Origin: Chloroflexota bacterium
Lineage (GTDB): Bacteria > Chloroflexota > Chloroflexia > QHBQ01 > JADMIH01
Assembly (NCBI GenBank): GCA_015478675.1
Contig: JADMIH010000019.1
Location: forward strand, 1-37,658
Length of the DNA: 37,658 nucleotides
Direction: 5' to 3'
Shown in pieces: positions 7,552-15,522 of the stretch. Each line of letters begins with the position of its first letter. Position 1 is the first letter of the stretch. The notes beneath the pieces are model-generated. The model was not told the origin of the DNA. It made no database searches and saw only the letters and a program-made list of their open reading frames with translations. The position numbers were made by a program, and so were the translations under genes.

Positions 7552-10002
7552 ATGGACAATGTGCAGCGCCCCAAAGAACCGAACGGGCATGAGAGCAACA
7601 GCTTTGCCATGCGGGGTAATGACGCGCCGCGCGATGCCGCCCCTCCACAGACGGCGCCGCCCTCACAAAAGAGTGGCCGGCGTATGCGCCTTCCCTTCGC
7701 TTCACGCCCCGTAAGCCCTCTGTCTGGCGAGACCGAACAGTACGTAGGCACCGAGCGCCACATCATACTCTCAGGCATAATCCTAACTCTAGTGCTCAGC
7801 TTCATAATGACCGCTTCCCTTCTGCCGGGCCAGGCAGGTGTGGAACCGGGAATGCCCGCCGCACAGGACGTTTTCTCTCCTACCTATTTGCGCTATGAGT
7901 CGAAGGTGCTCACCGATAAGGCTCGCGCCGATGCAGCCGCCGACCCTGCCAACGAGGTGTGGGTGCAGGATTCGACCGTCGTGCAGCAACAACGCGCCCT
8001 CTTGTTGAGGAACCTATCGGCCCTCAACAATCTGCGTAACGGCATGACGAGCGATCCCCAGCGGGAGGGCAGCCCGATAACGAGCTTGCGCGGCATTACC
8101 TTGACCCAGAGCACTCTGCAGATGCTTATCGCCCTTCCTGACACCGACTACAGCTACTGGCGTGACACCGCTGTAACAGGAGGCTTCGATAGAGTAATGC
8201 GCGACCGTCGCCTCGCTACAGAAGGTGACGTGCAAGCTGCGCGTGCGAACCTGCCCAACCTTCTTGTTCCCTCGCTAAGCGCAGAGCAAAAAACTGCTGC
8301 TGTAGCTTTCATTTCGCCGTTGCTCAAAGTGAATGTGCACCTCGATGAAGAGCAGACGAGCCAGGCCCGCGATGCTGCGGCGGCAGCCGTCAAGCCTGTG
8401 GCGCAAACGGTGCAGAAGGGCGAGGCTATACTGCGGCAGGGTGAGATCGTAACTCCCGAAGCTGTTGAAAAGATGCAGGAGGCGGGCCTCCTCAGTCGCA
8501 GTATCTCGGTACAAAGCGTGCTGGGCACCAGCGCCATGATAGCGCTGCTCATGTTGCTGCTGCACCTCTATCTCTTCAGGTATACACCCCAGGTGTGGCA
8601 CAGGCAAAAGCAGCTCCTCCTTGTGGCTCTCATGCTCATCGCGACCATAGCCGCAGCGCGACTCTTTCTGCCGGGGCACGGGCTTCTACCCTATATGCTC
8701 CCTCTAGCTGCCGTTTCGATGTTGATCGCTGTGCTGCTTAACCCCAATCTGGCAGTTGTAGTAACCTTTGTTCTTTCTATTCTCCTGGGGATTATTGTGA
8801 GTAGCGGCCTCTCTATGGACCTGCCGATTTACTACTTTGTTGGGGGTCTGACGGGGATATTCAGTCTCACCAGAGTAGAAAAGGTAAGCACATTTGCCCG
8901 TGCAGGCGTCTTCATTGCCGTCGCCTCGTTTGTTTCAGCAATTGCTTTCAAGGTAGTCACAGGGAGCCTGCTCGACTGGTCGGTAGTGGAGTCGCTGGCC
9001 CTTGCGGCAACTTTCAACGGCGGGGTGTCGGCTTCTATTACATACGCTACTTTCTCTCTCCTGGGCACAATTTTCGGTATAACCACGCCACTTCAGCTAA
9101 TGGAGCTTGCCCACCCCGATCAGCCTTTGCTGCGGCGCTTGATGCGTGAAGCGCCCGGTACTTACCACCACTCGCTAGTGGTAAGCAACCTGGCCGAGCG
9201 CGCCGCTGAGATGGTAGACGCCGATGCCCTGCTGACACGCGTATCAGCTTATTACCACGACATCGGCAAGGTTGTCCGCCCTTACTATTTTATAGATAAC
9301 CAGTCCGGTATGAGCAATATACATGATGAGCTAAGCCCACGCGACAGCGCCCGTATCATAGCCGAACATGTGCGCGATGGGGTGCGCCTGGGCCAGAAAC
9401 ACAAACTCCCCAGGCGCGTGCTCGATGCTATCCCTCAACATCATGGCACCATGCTCATCAAGTATTTCTACTACAAAGCACTCAAAGCAGACCCATCTAT
9501 TAACCAGGAGGATTTCCGCTACCCAGGGCCAAAGCCTCAGACCAAAGAGACCGCCATCCTCATGCTGGCCGATGGAGTAGAGGCGGCTGTACGCGCAATG
9601 GCGCAAAGCGGTGCACTGGACAAGCCTCCGGTGAGCGGCAGCGATGCTACCGAAAGCCCTGCCCTTTATAATGATACCTCGATCCTTCCGGACGACGTGG
9701 TGGCTAACGCGGTACACAAGATTATCAGCGAGCGGATAGAGGACGGCCAGCTTGACGAGTGCGACCTCACAGTGCGCGATCTAGCGCGCATAGAGGAAGC
9801 CTTTGTCAGCATGCTGCGCGGCATATACCACCCACGCGTGGCATATCCCGAAGCGCCCAGCAAGGCTGACACCTCAGCAGCCCCCACCGAGTCTGAAGCA
9901 ACAGCGCAAAACAGCCGCAATGGGAACGGCTCCACGCTGGTTGCCAACGGCGCGGAACGGCAGCAGACCCCTGACGAGCAACCCTTGACTACCGGACGCT
10001 GA
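7552..10002 (+). CDS. pgpH: 7TM-HD phosphodiesterase (PgpH/YqfF family)
   Basis: This 816-residue protein has the PgpH layout: an N-terminal membrane helix (about residues 72-92), a roughly 230-residue extracellular domain, a block of membrane helices (about 320-510), then a cytoplasmic HD domain. The HD domain shows HHSLVVSNLAERAA (about residues 540-553), the core YHDIGK (His569-Asp570) and later a second HH (in IPQHHGTM). Characterised members hydrolyse cyclic di-AMP, so this gene probably lowers that messenger in response to an outside signal. The last 60 residues are low-complexity and polar. The start has no obvious ribosome site. ybeY and dgkA follow closely, the usual order for this cluster. 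Confidence 0.92.
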   Translation: MDNVQRPKEPNGHESNSFAMRGNDAPRDAAPPQTAPPSQKSGRRMRLPFASRPVSPLSGETEQYVGTERHIILSGIILTLVLSFIMTASLLPGQAGVEPGMPAAQDVFSPTYLRYESKVLTDKARADAAADPANEVWVQDSTVVQQQRALLLRNLSALNNLRNGMTSDPQREGSPITSLRGITLTQSTLQMLIALPDTDYSYWRDTAVTGGFDRVMRDRRLATEGDVQAARANLPNLLVPSLSAEQKTAAVAFISPLLKVNVHLDEEQTSQARDAAAAAVKPVAQTVQKGEAILRQGEIVTPEAVEKMQEAGLLSRSISVQSVLGTSAMIALLMLLLHLYLFRYTPQVWHRQKQLLLVALMLIATIAAARLFLPGHGLLPYMLPLAAVSMLIAVLLNPNLAVVVTFVLSILLGIIVSSGLSMDLPIYYFVGGLTGIFSLTRVEKVSTFARAGVFIAVASFVSAIAFKVVTGSLLDWSVVESLALAATFNGGVSASITYATFSLLGTIFGITTPLQLMELAHPDQPLLRRLMREAPGTYHHSLVVSNLAERAAEMVDADALLTRVSAYYHDIGKVVRPYYFIDNQSGMSNIHDELSPRDSARIIAEHVRDGVRLGQKHKLPRRVLDAIPQHHGTMLIKYFYYKALKADPSINQEDFRYPGPKPQTKETAILMLADGVEAAVRAMAQSGALDKPPVSGSDATESPALYNDTSILPDDVVANAVHKIISERIEDGQLDECDLTVRDLARIEEAFVSMLRGIYHPRVAYPEAPSKADTSAAPTESEATAQNSRNGNGSTLVANGAERQQTPDEQPLTTGR

Positions 10003-10037
10003 TCCTTGTGACAGACGTTCACCTTGAAGGAGCAGCT

Positions 10038-10550
10038 ATGCAAGACAGTTCGGGTATGCAGGTAAATACCGACAGCGGGTCGGACTACCTCATAACTGTG
10101 CAGATAGAAGATGCTTACGCCGGCAAGTTGGATGCTGACAGTGTGCACCGCCTCGCCCTCGGCGTGCTACACGAAGAAGAGGTGCCTGGCCCTATGGAGA
10201 TGGGGGTGCTGATTACCACTGATGACGAGGTGCATGCGCTCAATTTGCAGTACCTGGGGCATGACTACCAGACTGACGTGATCTCATTCAGCATGGCCGA
10301 TGAGGAGGGTGGCACGCCTTTCGTGACGCCTGAGGAGCGTCCTGCTTATCTGGGTGATGTTGTTATCTCATACGACCGCGCCGCAGAGCAGGCCCCCGAC
10401 TACGGGCATAGCACAGAGGCTGAAGTTTATACTCTGTTGATACATGGCATGCTTCACCTGTTGGGCTACGATGACCAAGAGGATATTCCCCGTGAGAAGA
10501 TGCACGCCCGGCAGGACGACCTGCTGCGGATAATTGGCTCCAGATTCTAG
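10038..10550 (+). CDS. ybeY: Endoribonuclease YbeY with an altered metal site
   Basis: YbeY is a zinc-dependent RNase-like protein needed for 16S rRNA maturation and ribosome quality control. This 170-residue copy has the expected strands and the metal motif HGMLHLLGYDD. The first two ligands are His136 and His140, but the third, normally His, is Asp146. The conserved SF...YLGDVVIS segment is present. I chose ATG 10038 because GAAGGAG (10026-10032) lies five bases upstream. A GTG at 10008 is in frame but has no ribosome site. It follows pgpH by 35 bases and precedes dgkA by 15, so the three are probably one operon. Confidence 0.93.
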   Translation: MQDSSGMQVNTDSGSDYLITVQIEDAYAGKLDADSVHRLALGVLHEEEVPGPMEMGVLITTDDEVHALNLQYLGHDYQTDVISFSMADEEGGTPFVTPEERPAYLGDVVISYDRAAEQAPDYGHSTEAEVYTLLIHGMLHLLGYDDQEDIPREKMHARQDDLLRIIGSRF

Positions 10551-10565
10551 CTGTTGGGGAGAATA

Positions 10566-10982
10566 TTGGAGCACCACCTCGAACCCCAGGAGCCGGAATC
10601 CACCACGCAGAGCGCAGACCGCGCGGGCAACCTCGTCGCCAGCTTTGGCTACGCGTTCGCGGGCCTTTTCTACTGCTTCCGCACCCAGCGCAACTTTCGC
10701 ATACATCTCTCCATAGCAATAATTGCTGCCATTATAGGCCTGCTCCTCGGCTTGTCCCCTGCCGAATGGGCGATTCTCGCCGTTACGGTGGTGCTGGTGC
10801 TGACCGCTGAGATGGTAAATACGATGGTCGAGGCGCTGGTAGACCTTGTCACCGTGAACTATCACCCGCTTGCGAAAGTAGCCAAGGACGTGGCGGCGGG
10901 GATAGTGCTCCTGACGGCTATTGGCGCTGTGGTGATTGGGCTGTTGATATTCTTGCCGAAGCTGCTTTTGGCGCTAAGGTGA
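10566..10982 (+). CDS. dgkA: Diacylglycerol/undecaprenol kinase, DgkA family
   Basis: This protein of about 138 residues is a small membrane kinase that phosphorylates diacylglycerol or undecaprenol, recycling lipid carriers for wall synthesis. The family signature is EMVNTMVEALVDLV, with the catalytic Glu and Asn. Three membrane helices surround it, and SFGYAFAGLFYCFRTQRNFRIH marks the N-terminal amphipathic part. I favour the TTG at 10566, preceded by GGGGAG at about five bases. Another TTG at 10554 would add four residues. It is the third gene of the pgpH-ybeY-dgkA run. In Gram-positive relatives the gene is an undecaprenol kinase, which suits a one-membrane organism, but the substrate is not readable here. 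Confidence 0.9.
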   Translation: MEHHLEPQEPESTTQSADRAGNLVASFGYAFAGLFYCFRTQRNFRIHLSIAIIAAIIGLLLGLSPAEWAILAVTVVLVLTAEMVNTMVEALVDLVTVNYHPLAKVAKDVAAGIVLLTAIGAVVIGLLIFLPKLLLALR

Positions 10983-11011
10983 TGGCAAAGAGCTATAACT
11001 CACCGCTCCGC

Positions 11012-11058
11012 TCGGTATCTACCCCATACTTGTGATGATTAGCATTTCGGTATCTACC
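11012..11058. repeat. 12-bp direct repeat just upstream of the glycosyltransferase
   Basis: TCGGTATCTACC occurs at 11012-11023 and again at 11047-11058, 35 bp apart. The second copy ends two bases before the ATG at 11061. No ribosome site is evident there. It may be a regulatory repeat or chance. Confidence 0.4.
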
Positions 11059-11060
11059 TG

Positions 11061-12308
11061 ATGAAAATCCTTGTGCTTGCTCCTCAGTGGCCTGACCCAC
11101 CACGCCAAGGGGCTGCTATACGTAACTTTCATATTCTTCTTTATCTGGCACAGAAGCATGAGGTAAGCCTCCTTACCTTCTTGCCCGACGGCGTGCCTCA
11201 AGGCAAGGTAGACAGATCTCGCCTTGAGGCACTTTGTAGCCTGGCAGAGGCGCTTCCTCTGCCTGCCAGATCTACAGCACGCAGGCTACAGACGCTCGCC
11301 ACCTCGCCTTTGCCCGATATGGCATGGCGGCTGCATTCTCAAGCAATGCAGCAGAGGGTGCGCGACCTGTGCAGTCGAAAGAGCTTCGATGCTATCCACG
11401 TAGAAGGCATAGAGATGGCCCCTTACGGCTTACTGTCGAGGGGAAGGCGAAAGAATAGCGGCCCGCAGCTTGTTTATGATGCTCATAATGCCGAATACCT
11501 GTTGCAACGCCGAGCGTTCACCACCGACCTTGCTCAACCGCACAGAGTTGCCGGAGCGCTATATTCGCTCGTGCAGTGGCGGCGGCTGCGGAGCTTCGAG
11601 AGGCGTCTTTGCCTGGCGAGTAAGCACGTGCTTGCTGTCTCACAAGCCGATGCGACTGCCCTTGCTCGCTTGTCGCCTCGCATGGCTCAACGTATAACTT
11701 TGCTTCCCAACGGCGTTGACCTTGCATACTGGTCGAGAGAGGCGGTATTTGACCAAATAGCGCCTCTGAAAGCTGATACCCTGGTATTTGATGGGAGTAT
11801 GGACTTCAGGCCGAACGTTGACGCTGTTACATGGTTCGCAGAAGAGGTGTGGCCCCGCATCAAGGCCCAAAGGCCGCAGAGTGAGTTCTATATAGTTGGG
11901 CGCAACCCATTGTCCGCTGTAGAAGCCCTTGGCCGCTTGCCGGGGATTACGGTAACGGGCGCGGTGCTCGATACGCGGCCCTGGGTGGCGGGGGCCACTC
12001 TATATGTAGCGCCAATACGCATGGGGGGCGGGGTACGCTTGAAGGTGTTGCAGGCGATGGCGATGGGCTGCGCCATAGTCTCTACCCCGATGGGCGCTGA
12101 AGGGATCGACGTTCAGCCCAACCGTGAGATGCTGCTGGCGCGATCTGCCTCTGATTTCGCCGCTTCTGTGTTGCGGCTCCTGGGCGATGTGCCGCGCCGC
12201 CAAAGGCTCGGTAGGGCTGCACACCAGCTGGCGGCGAGCCGTTACGCATGGGAGGTGCTGCTCCCTGTACTGGATGGGGTCTATACAAGCCGGCCAGGTG
12301 AATGTTAG
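11061..12308 (+). CDS. GT4-type glycosyltransferase
   Basis: This 415-residue protein has the GT-B fold of family 4 retaining glycosyltransferases. The N-terminal half begins MKILVLAPQWPDPPRQGAAIRN, the glycine-rich acceptor-side loop. VYDAHNAEY and LLPNGVDLAYW follow, and the donor-binding half has SMDFRPNVDAVTWF, then RMGGGVRLKVLQAMAMGCAIVSTPMGAEGI with the ExxE-like nucleotide-sugar site partly altered. The pattern resembles glycosyltransferases of exopolysaccharide or envelope gene sets. No other sugar genes are adjacent, so donor and acceptor remain unknown. It lies 78 bases after dgkA and may be read with it or separately. It converges on the methyltransferase gene. Confidence 0.88.
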   Translation: MKILVLAPQWPDPPRQGAAIRNFHILLYLAQKHEVSLLTFLPDGVPQGKVDRSRLEALCSLAEALPLPARSTARRLQTLATSPLPDMAWRLHSQAMQQRVRDLCSRKSFDAIHVEGIEMAPYGLLSRGRRKNSGPQLVYDAHNAEYLLQRRAFTTDLAQPHRVAGALYSLVQWRRLRSFERRLCLASKHVLAVSQADATALARLSPRMAQRITLLPNGVDLAYWSREAVFDQIAPLKADTLVFDGSMDFRPNVDAVTWFAEEVWPRIKAQRPQSEFYIVGRNPLSAVEALGRLPGITVTGAVLDTRPWVAGATLYVAPIRMGGGVRLKVLQAMAMGCAIVSTPMGAEGIDVQPNREMLLARSASDFAASVLRLLGDVPRRQRLGRAAHQLAASRYAWEVLLPVLDGVYTSRPGEC

Positions 12309-12328
12309 CACCAGGTTCCCTCTTTTTA

Positions 12329-13198
12329 TCAGGGTTGTGCTTCTCTATCCTTTGTGGCTTTTAGAGAAAACATCAGAGGTATAACTTTGCTTTGTCCTTC
12401 CAGTCTCCACCAGCCGTCATCTCCTTTCTGCATGAAGGGAAAGGATTTGATAACCGAAAAAGGGAACTCGTGCAGGAACTCGACTTGCAATCCGGCTGAA
12501 ATGAGCGAGTTGATTACATCGCTTATGCTATGATTCCAGGCATATTCTACAGCGTGATAGTCAGCGTTGCGGTCGGCATAGGAGCCTTGTGTCTCGAACT
12601 TCAGCGGCTCATCGAAGTGAAAGTAAGGGTAAAGAACCTTCAGCTCCTGGGCTTCTGCCGAGTCATCGAATATCCATGCGAATGGGTGAAACTCAACTAT
12701 GTAGAAGGTGCCGCCAGGCTTGAGGAAGCGGCCCACAATCTGGCCCCACTGCTCGATATTCGCCAGCCAACCCAGCACCCCATACGACGTAAAGATAATG
12801 TCAAACTGGCCGGAAAGCGCGCCGGAAAGCTCGTAAATGTCTGAGCAGATAAACGTCGCCGGGATAGCGAGTTCCGCGCTCAGTGAGCGTGCCAGCTTGA
12901 TCGCCTTCTCCGACCAGTCTACTCCCGTAACAGAGGCACCCAGCCTCGCCCAGGAGAGGGTGTCTTTCCCGAAGTGACATTGCAAATGGAGCAACGACTT
13001 GCCTCTTACCTCGCCAAGCTCTTCCAACTCGAGGGAATGCAAACTGGACCTGCCTGCCCTGAAAGCTGCAAGATCATAGCTCGCCGACTTCTCATGTATC
13101 TCGGTCCAATCATTCCACAGCTTCAGATTAGCTTCTCGGTACTCGTCCAATATCTGCTCCCTGGTGCATTGAGTAGAAGGTAACTCACTATGTTTCAT
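12329..13198 (-). CDS. Class I SAM-dependent methyltransferase
   Basis: This 289-residue protein has a Rossmann-type methyltransferase core. Motif I is seen as KSLLHLQCHFGKDTLSWARLG, the acidic residue ending strand 2 as VTGVDWSEKAI, motif II as FDIIFTSYGVLGWL and motif III as FLKPGGTFYIVEFHPFAW. Replacement of the usual GxGxG by QCHFGKD is a known variant of this group. The substrate is unknown. The start overlaps the stop of the DUF1634 gene by four bases (ATGA), so it is the last gene of the TauE/SafE operon. It faces the glycosyltransferase end to end, with a 20-base gap. Confidence 0.88.
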   Translation of the reverse strand: MKHSELPSTQCTREQILDEYREANLKLWNDWTEIHEKSASYDLAAFRAGRSSLHSLELEELGEVRGKSLLHLQCHFGKDTLSWARLGASVTGVDWSEKAIKLARSLSAELAIPATFICSDIYELSGALSGQFDIIFTSYGVLGWLANIEQWGQIVGRFLKPGGTFYIVEFHPFAWIFDDSAEAQELKVLYPYFHFDEPLKFETQGSYADRNADYHAVEYAWNHSISDVINSLISAGLQVEFLHEFPFSVIKSFPFMQKGDDGWWRLEGQSKVIPLMFSLKATKDREAQP

Positions 13199-13560
13199 TT
13201 CATAGAAAGGGCCAGGCTAAAGAGAAGTATCGCGGCGACGATGGCTCCAACTGCCACAAAGCGCCAGTTGCGCTGGGCGGCATACGTGATTATGGCGGTT
13301 AGCAAAGTAACTGCGGGGGTAGCCAGCAAGAATAGCACGCCCATGTTGAGGAGCGCAAGCGGGTTGCCTGCTGATAGCTCCAGCAGTAACCTCTGCAACG
13401 GTATCTGTGTTGAAACTGACTGCTGCCCACCGGGCATTCCCGCTGCTAACCACCAGAGCAGACCGAGGCTCATCGAGGCAAAGCTGAGGTACATGCCCGT
13501 GCGCAGCGCCCTGCCGACCCAGATGTAAGTCTCTTTATCCAAAGGTTCTATTTCTCTCAA
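13195..13560 (-). CDS. DUF1634 membrane protein
   Basis: This 121-residue protein matches DUF1634 in character: a short N-terminal segment (DKETYIWVGRALRTGMYLSF), then three hydrophobic helices (about residues 20-40, 65-90 and 98-118). The HVNMGVLF-like piece appears as PLALLNMGVLFLLATPAV, typical of the family. DUF1634 genes often sit beside TauE/SafE permeases, as here: the gene follows the second permease by nine bases. A role as a small partner of the permease is a plausible inference. It overlaps the methyltransferase start by four bases. Confidence 0.8.
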   Translation of the reverse strand: MREIEPLDKETYIWVGRALRTGMYLSFASMSLGLLWWLAAGMPGGQQSVSTQIPLQRLLLELSAGNPLALLNMGVLFLLATPAVTLLTAIITYAAQRNWRFVAVGAIVAAILLFSLALSMK

Positions 13561-13569
13561 AACAGTTCC

Positions 13570-14397
13570 CTAGCCGATGATAAGCCTTATGCCAACCAGC
13601 GTTAAGGCCGCCGCCAGCCCACGCACGATCCATTGGCCTTTGACCCGGTGGGAGAGTTCCCCACCTATCTGCGCTCCGATTACGGCTCCGACCGACATAG
13701 ATATAGCCTCACCTAACCTCACATTGCCATTGAAGAGCTGCACAATCGTACCTGTAGCAGTCGAGAAGACCAGCACAAAGTGTGAGGTGGCGGTTGCCAC
13801 ATGCGCCGGGAAGTCGAACAGAGTTACTAACGCGGGCACATGGATGATGCCCCCTCCTATCCCCAGGATACTCGACATGAAGCCCACGCCGAAGCTGAGT
13901 AATATACCCCAGCCTTTGGGGAAACCGTAGTCAAAGGCCTGCCCCCTGGCATCCACTATGTGGCGCACCGTCCAACCCCAACCGCGCAGCCCCTCTGGAC
14001 GCGCAGTGCTTGCATTGTGGCTCTCCGGCTTGCCTGGCCTCAGCATCAGATAAGAGGATACGATCACCAGCACGATCCCAAATATTATGTTGAAGACCCT
14101 CCCACTCAGTAGCTGGACCAGGTAAGAGCCGATGACAGCTCCAGGAATAGTGGCGGCGGCGAACTGCAAACCTGTACGGATGTCAACGCGTTTCTGCCTC
14201 AGGTAGGAGGCCGAACCGCTGGCGGCGTTGGCAGTCACCACGAAGAGCGACGTAGCCACCGCCTGTTGGTGCGGCCACCCTAGCCCAAGCACCAGCACAG
14301 GCACAACGATGAACCCTCCGCCCGCCCCAATGAGCGTGCCGTAAGCGCCTACAGCCAGGCCAAATACCACGAAAGCAACAACTGCCACCCAATCCAT
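13570..14397 (-). CDS. TauE/SafE family anion permease (second copy)
   Basis: This 275-residue membrane protein belongs to the TauE/SafE family, which exports sulfite, sulfoacetate or other small organic anions. It has the two repeated halves of the family: GTLIGAGGGFIVVPVLVL near the N-terminus and SSILGIGGGIIHVPALVTL in the second half, each before a helix with a TSLFV or TSHFV element. I start at ATG 14397 because GGAGG lies five bases ahead. A longer reading to 14493 runs into the intergenic inverted repeat. It follows the first TauE/SafE gene by 117 bases and precedes DUF1634 by nine. Confidence 0.9.
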   Translation of the reverse strand: MDWVAVVAFVVFGLAVGAYGTLIGAGGGFIVVPVLVLGLGWPHQQAVATSLFVVTANAASGSASYLRQKRVDIRTGLQFAAATIPGAVIGSYLVQLLSGRVFNIIFGIVLVIVSSYLMLRPGKPESHNASTARPEGLRGWGWTVRHIVDARGQAFDYGFPKGWGILLSFGVGFMSSILGIGGGIIHVPALVTLFDFPAHVATATSHFVLVFSTATGTIVQLFNGNVRLGEAISMSVGAVIGAQIGGELSHRVKGQWIVRGLAAALTLVGIRLIIG

Positions 14398-14423
14398 ACG
14401 CCCTCCGGGTTGACGAGAGGCGA

Positions 14424-14511
14424 ACTCGTGAAGCGTAAAACGCGACCTATCACCTACTGCGTATCGCGCAAGTTGAAGATAAAGATGCACCACCCATAAT
14501 GCTTCACGAGT
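14424..14511. repeat. 11-bp inverted repeat between the two TauE/SafE genes
   Basis: ACTCGTGAAGC (14424-14434) and GCTTCACGAGT (14501-14511) are perfect inverted copies 66 bases apart. They fill the spacer between the two permease genes and could form an mRNA stem that separates their expression. Confidence 0.5.
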
Positions 14512-14514
14512 CCG

Positions 14515-15372
14515 CTATTTACCCGCCACCGCATATATGCCAACGGCTTGCAGGGCCATCAGCGCAGCGATTACTACGGCTACCCAGCCGAATATCAATC
14601 TCAGGCGAGCATTCGGGGTGCGTGGCACCAGCCATGCGCCGAGACGCGCTCCGAGGAAGACAAACAACGTAACTGGTACTACGAGCAGCGGGTTTATATC
14701 GCCACGAGCGTAGCGCACAAAGGCTGCGCTCGTGGCGGTGATGCCTATCATAAAGTTGCTGGTGCCTGTTGACACTTTGAGGGGCACCTTCATCAGCAGG
14801 TTCATCACAGGCATCTGGATGATACCCCCGCCCACACCGAGTAAACCCGCCATCACACCCGCCAGGGCATTTACGCCCATCCCCGCCGCGACCCTGCGCG
14901 GCGCGTAAAACTCGGTCTTGCCCGTCGCGGCGTCGTGGTATGTCCCCTCAAGGCCCAGCGTTGATGGAGGTATATTCTCCTCCAATGGCACCGTTACTCG
15001 CTTTCCTCTGCCACCTCTCAACATTGTGATCGCTGTGTAGACTAGCAGCGCCGAGAAAAGCCCTTTCAACACCTGATCCGGCAGGATCGAGGCGATAAGT
15101 GAACTTACAAGGGCAGCGAATGCAGTTGAGATGAGAAGGAGCAATCCGAGCCTGATATTGGTGAGGCGGCTCCGCACGTAAGTTGAAGCGCCGGAGATAG
15201 AGGTTGCCACCACCGCCACATTGCTCGTGCCCAGGGCAGGATGGGTTGGTATGCCGAAGAGCAACACAAGGGCCGGCACCACAAAGACCCCGCCCCCCAG
15301 CCCCAGAAGCGCGCCAAGCATCCCAGCGCCAAAGCCGGTCACAGCCAGGCCAAAGTAGAAGATAGCGTCCAT
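14515..15372 (-). CDS. TauE/SafE family anion permease (first copy)
   Basis: This 285-residue permease is a paralogue of its downstream neighbour. The family repeats are GALLGLGGGVFVVPALVLLFG and AGLLGVGGGIIQMPVMNLLM, followed by TSNVAVVATS and TSNFMIGITATS. About eight membrane helices are split by a 45-residue polar loop (VPLEENIPPSTLGLEG onward), also present, with a different sequence, in the second copy. I use ATG 15372, with AAGG five bases ahead. A TTG at 15390 is in frame. The transported anion is unknown; sulfite and related C2 sulfonates are the known family substrates. It is the first gene of the four-gene operon. Confidence 0.9.
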   Translation of the reverse strand: MDAIFYFGLAVTGFGAGMLGALLGLGGGVFVVPALVLLFGIPTHPALGTSNVAVVATSISGASTYVRSRLTNIRLGLLLLISTAFAALVSSLIASILPDQVLKGLFSALLVYTAITMLRGGRGKRVTVPLEENIPPSTLGLEGTYHDAATGKTEFYAPRRVAAGMGVNALAGVMAGLLGVGGGIIQMPVMNLLMKVPLKVSTGTSNFMIGITATSAAFVRYARGDINPLLVVPVTLFVFLGARLGAWLVPRTPNARLRLIFGWVAVVIAALMALQAVGIYAVAGK

Positions 15373-15522
15373 GCGCCTTATTCTATCCAACTGCGCGTCT
15401 CTTCACAAGGTCGTGACCCTGCCGGCCAGTACAGGGTCTTTCCCCTCAGCACGTAGCGTCACAGCTTTCCACCTGGCTCGTTTAACTTCCTGATGCTTCA
15501 GTTTCAGGGCTCGGAGATATAG

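Noticed and set aside
10008..10037. GTG start for ybeY
   Set aside because: No ribosome site, while ATG 10038 has GAAGGAG at five bases.
11235..11262. GGCAGAGG/CCTCTGCC hairpin
   Set aside because: It lies inside the glycosyltransferase coding sequence and is explained by codon choice; no evidence of function.
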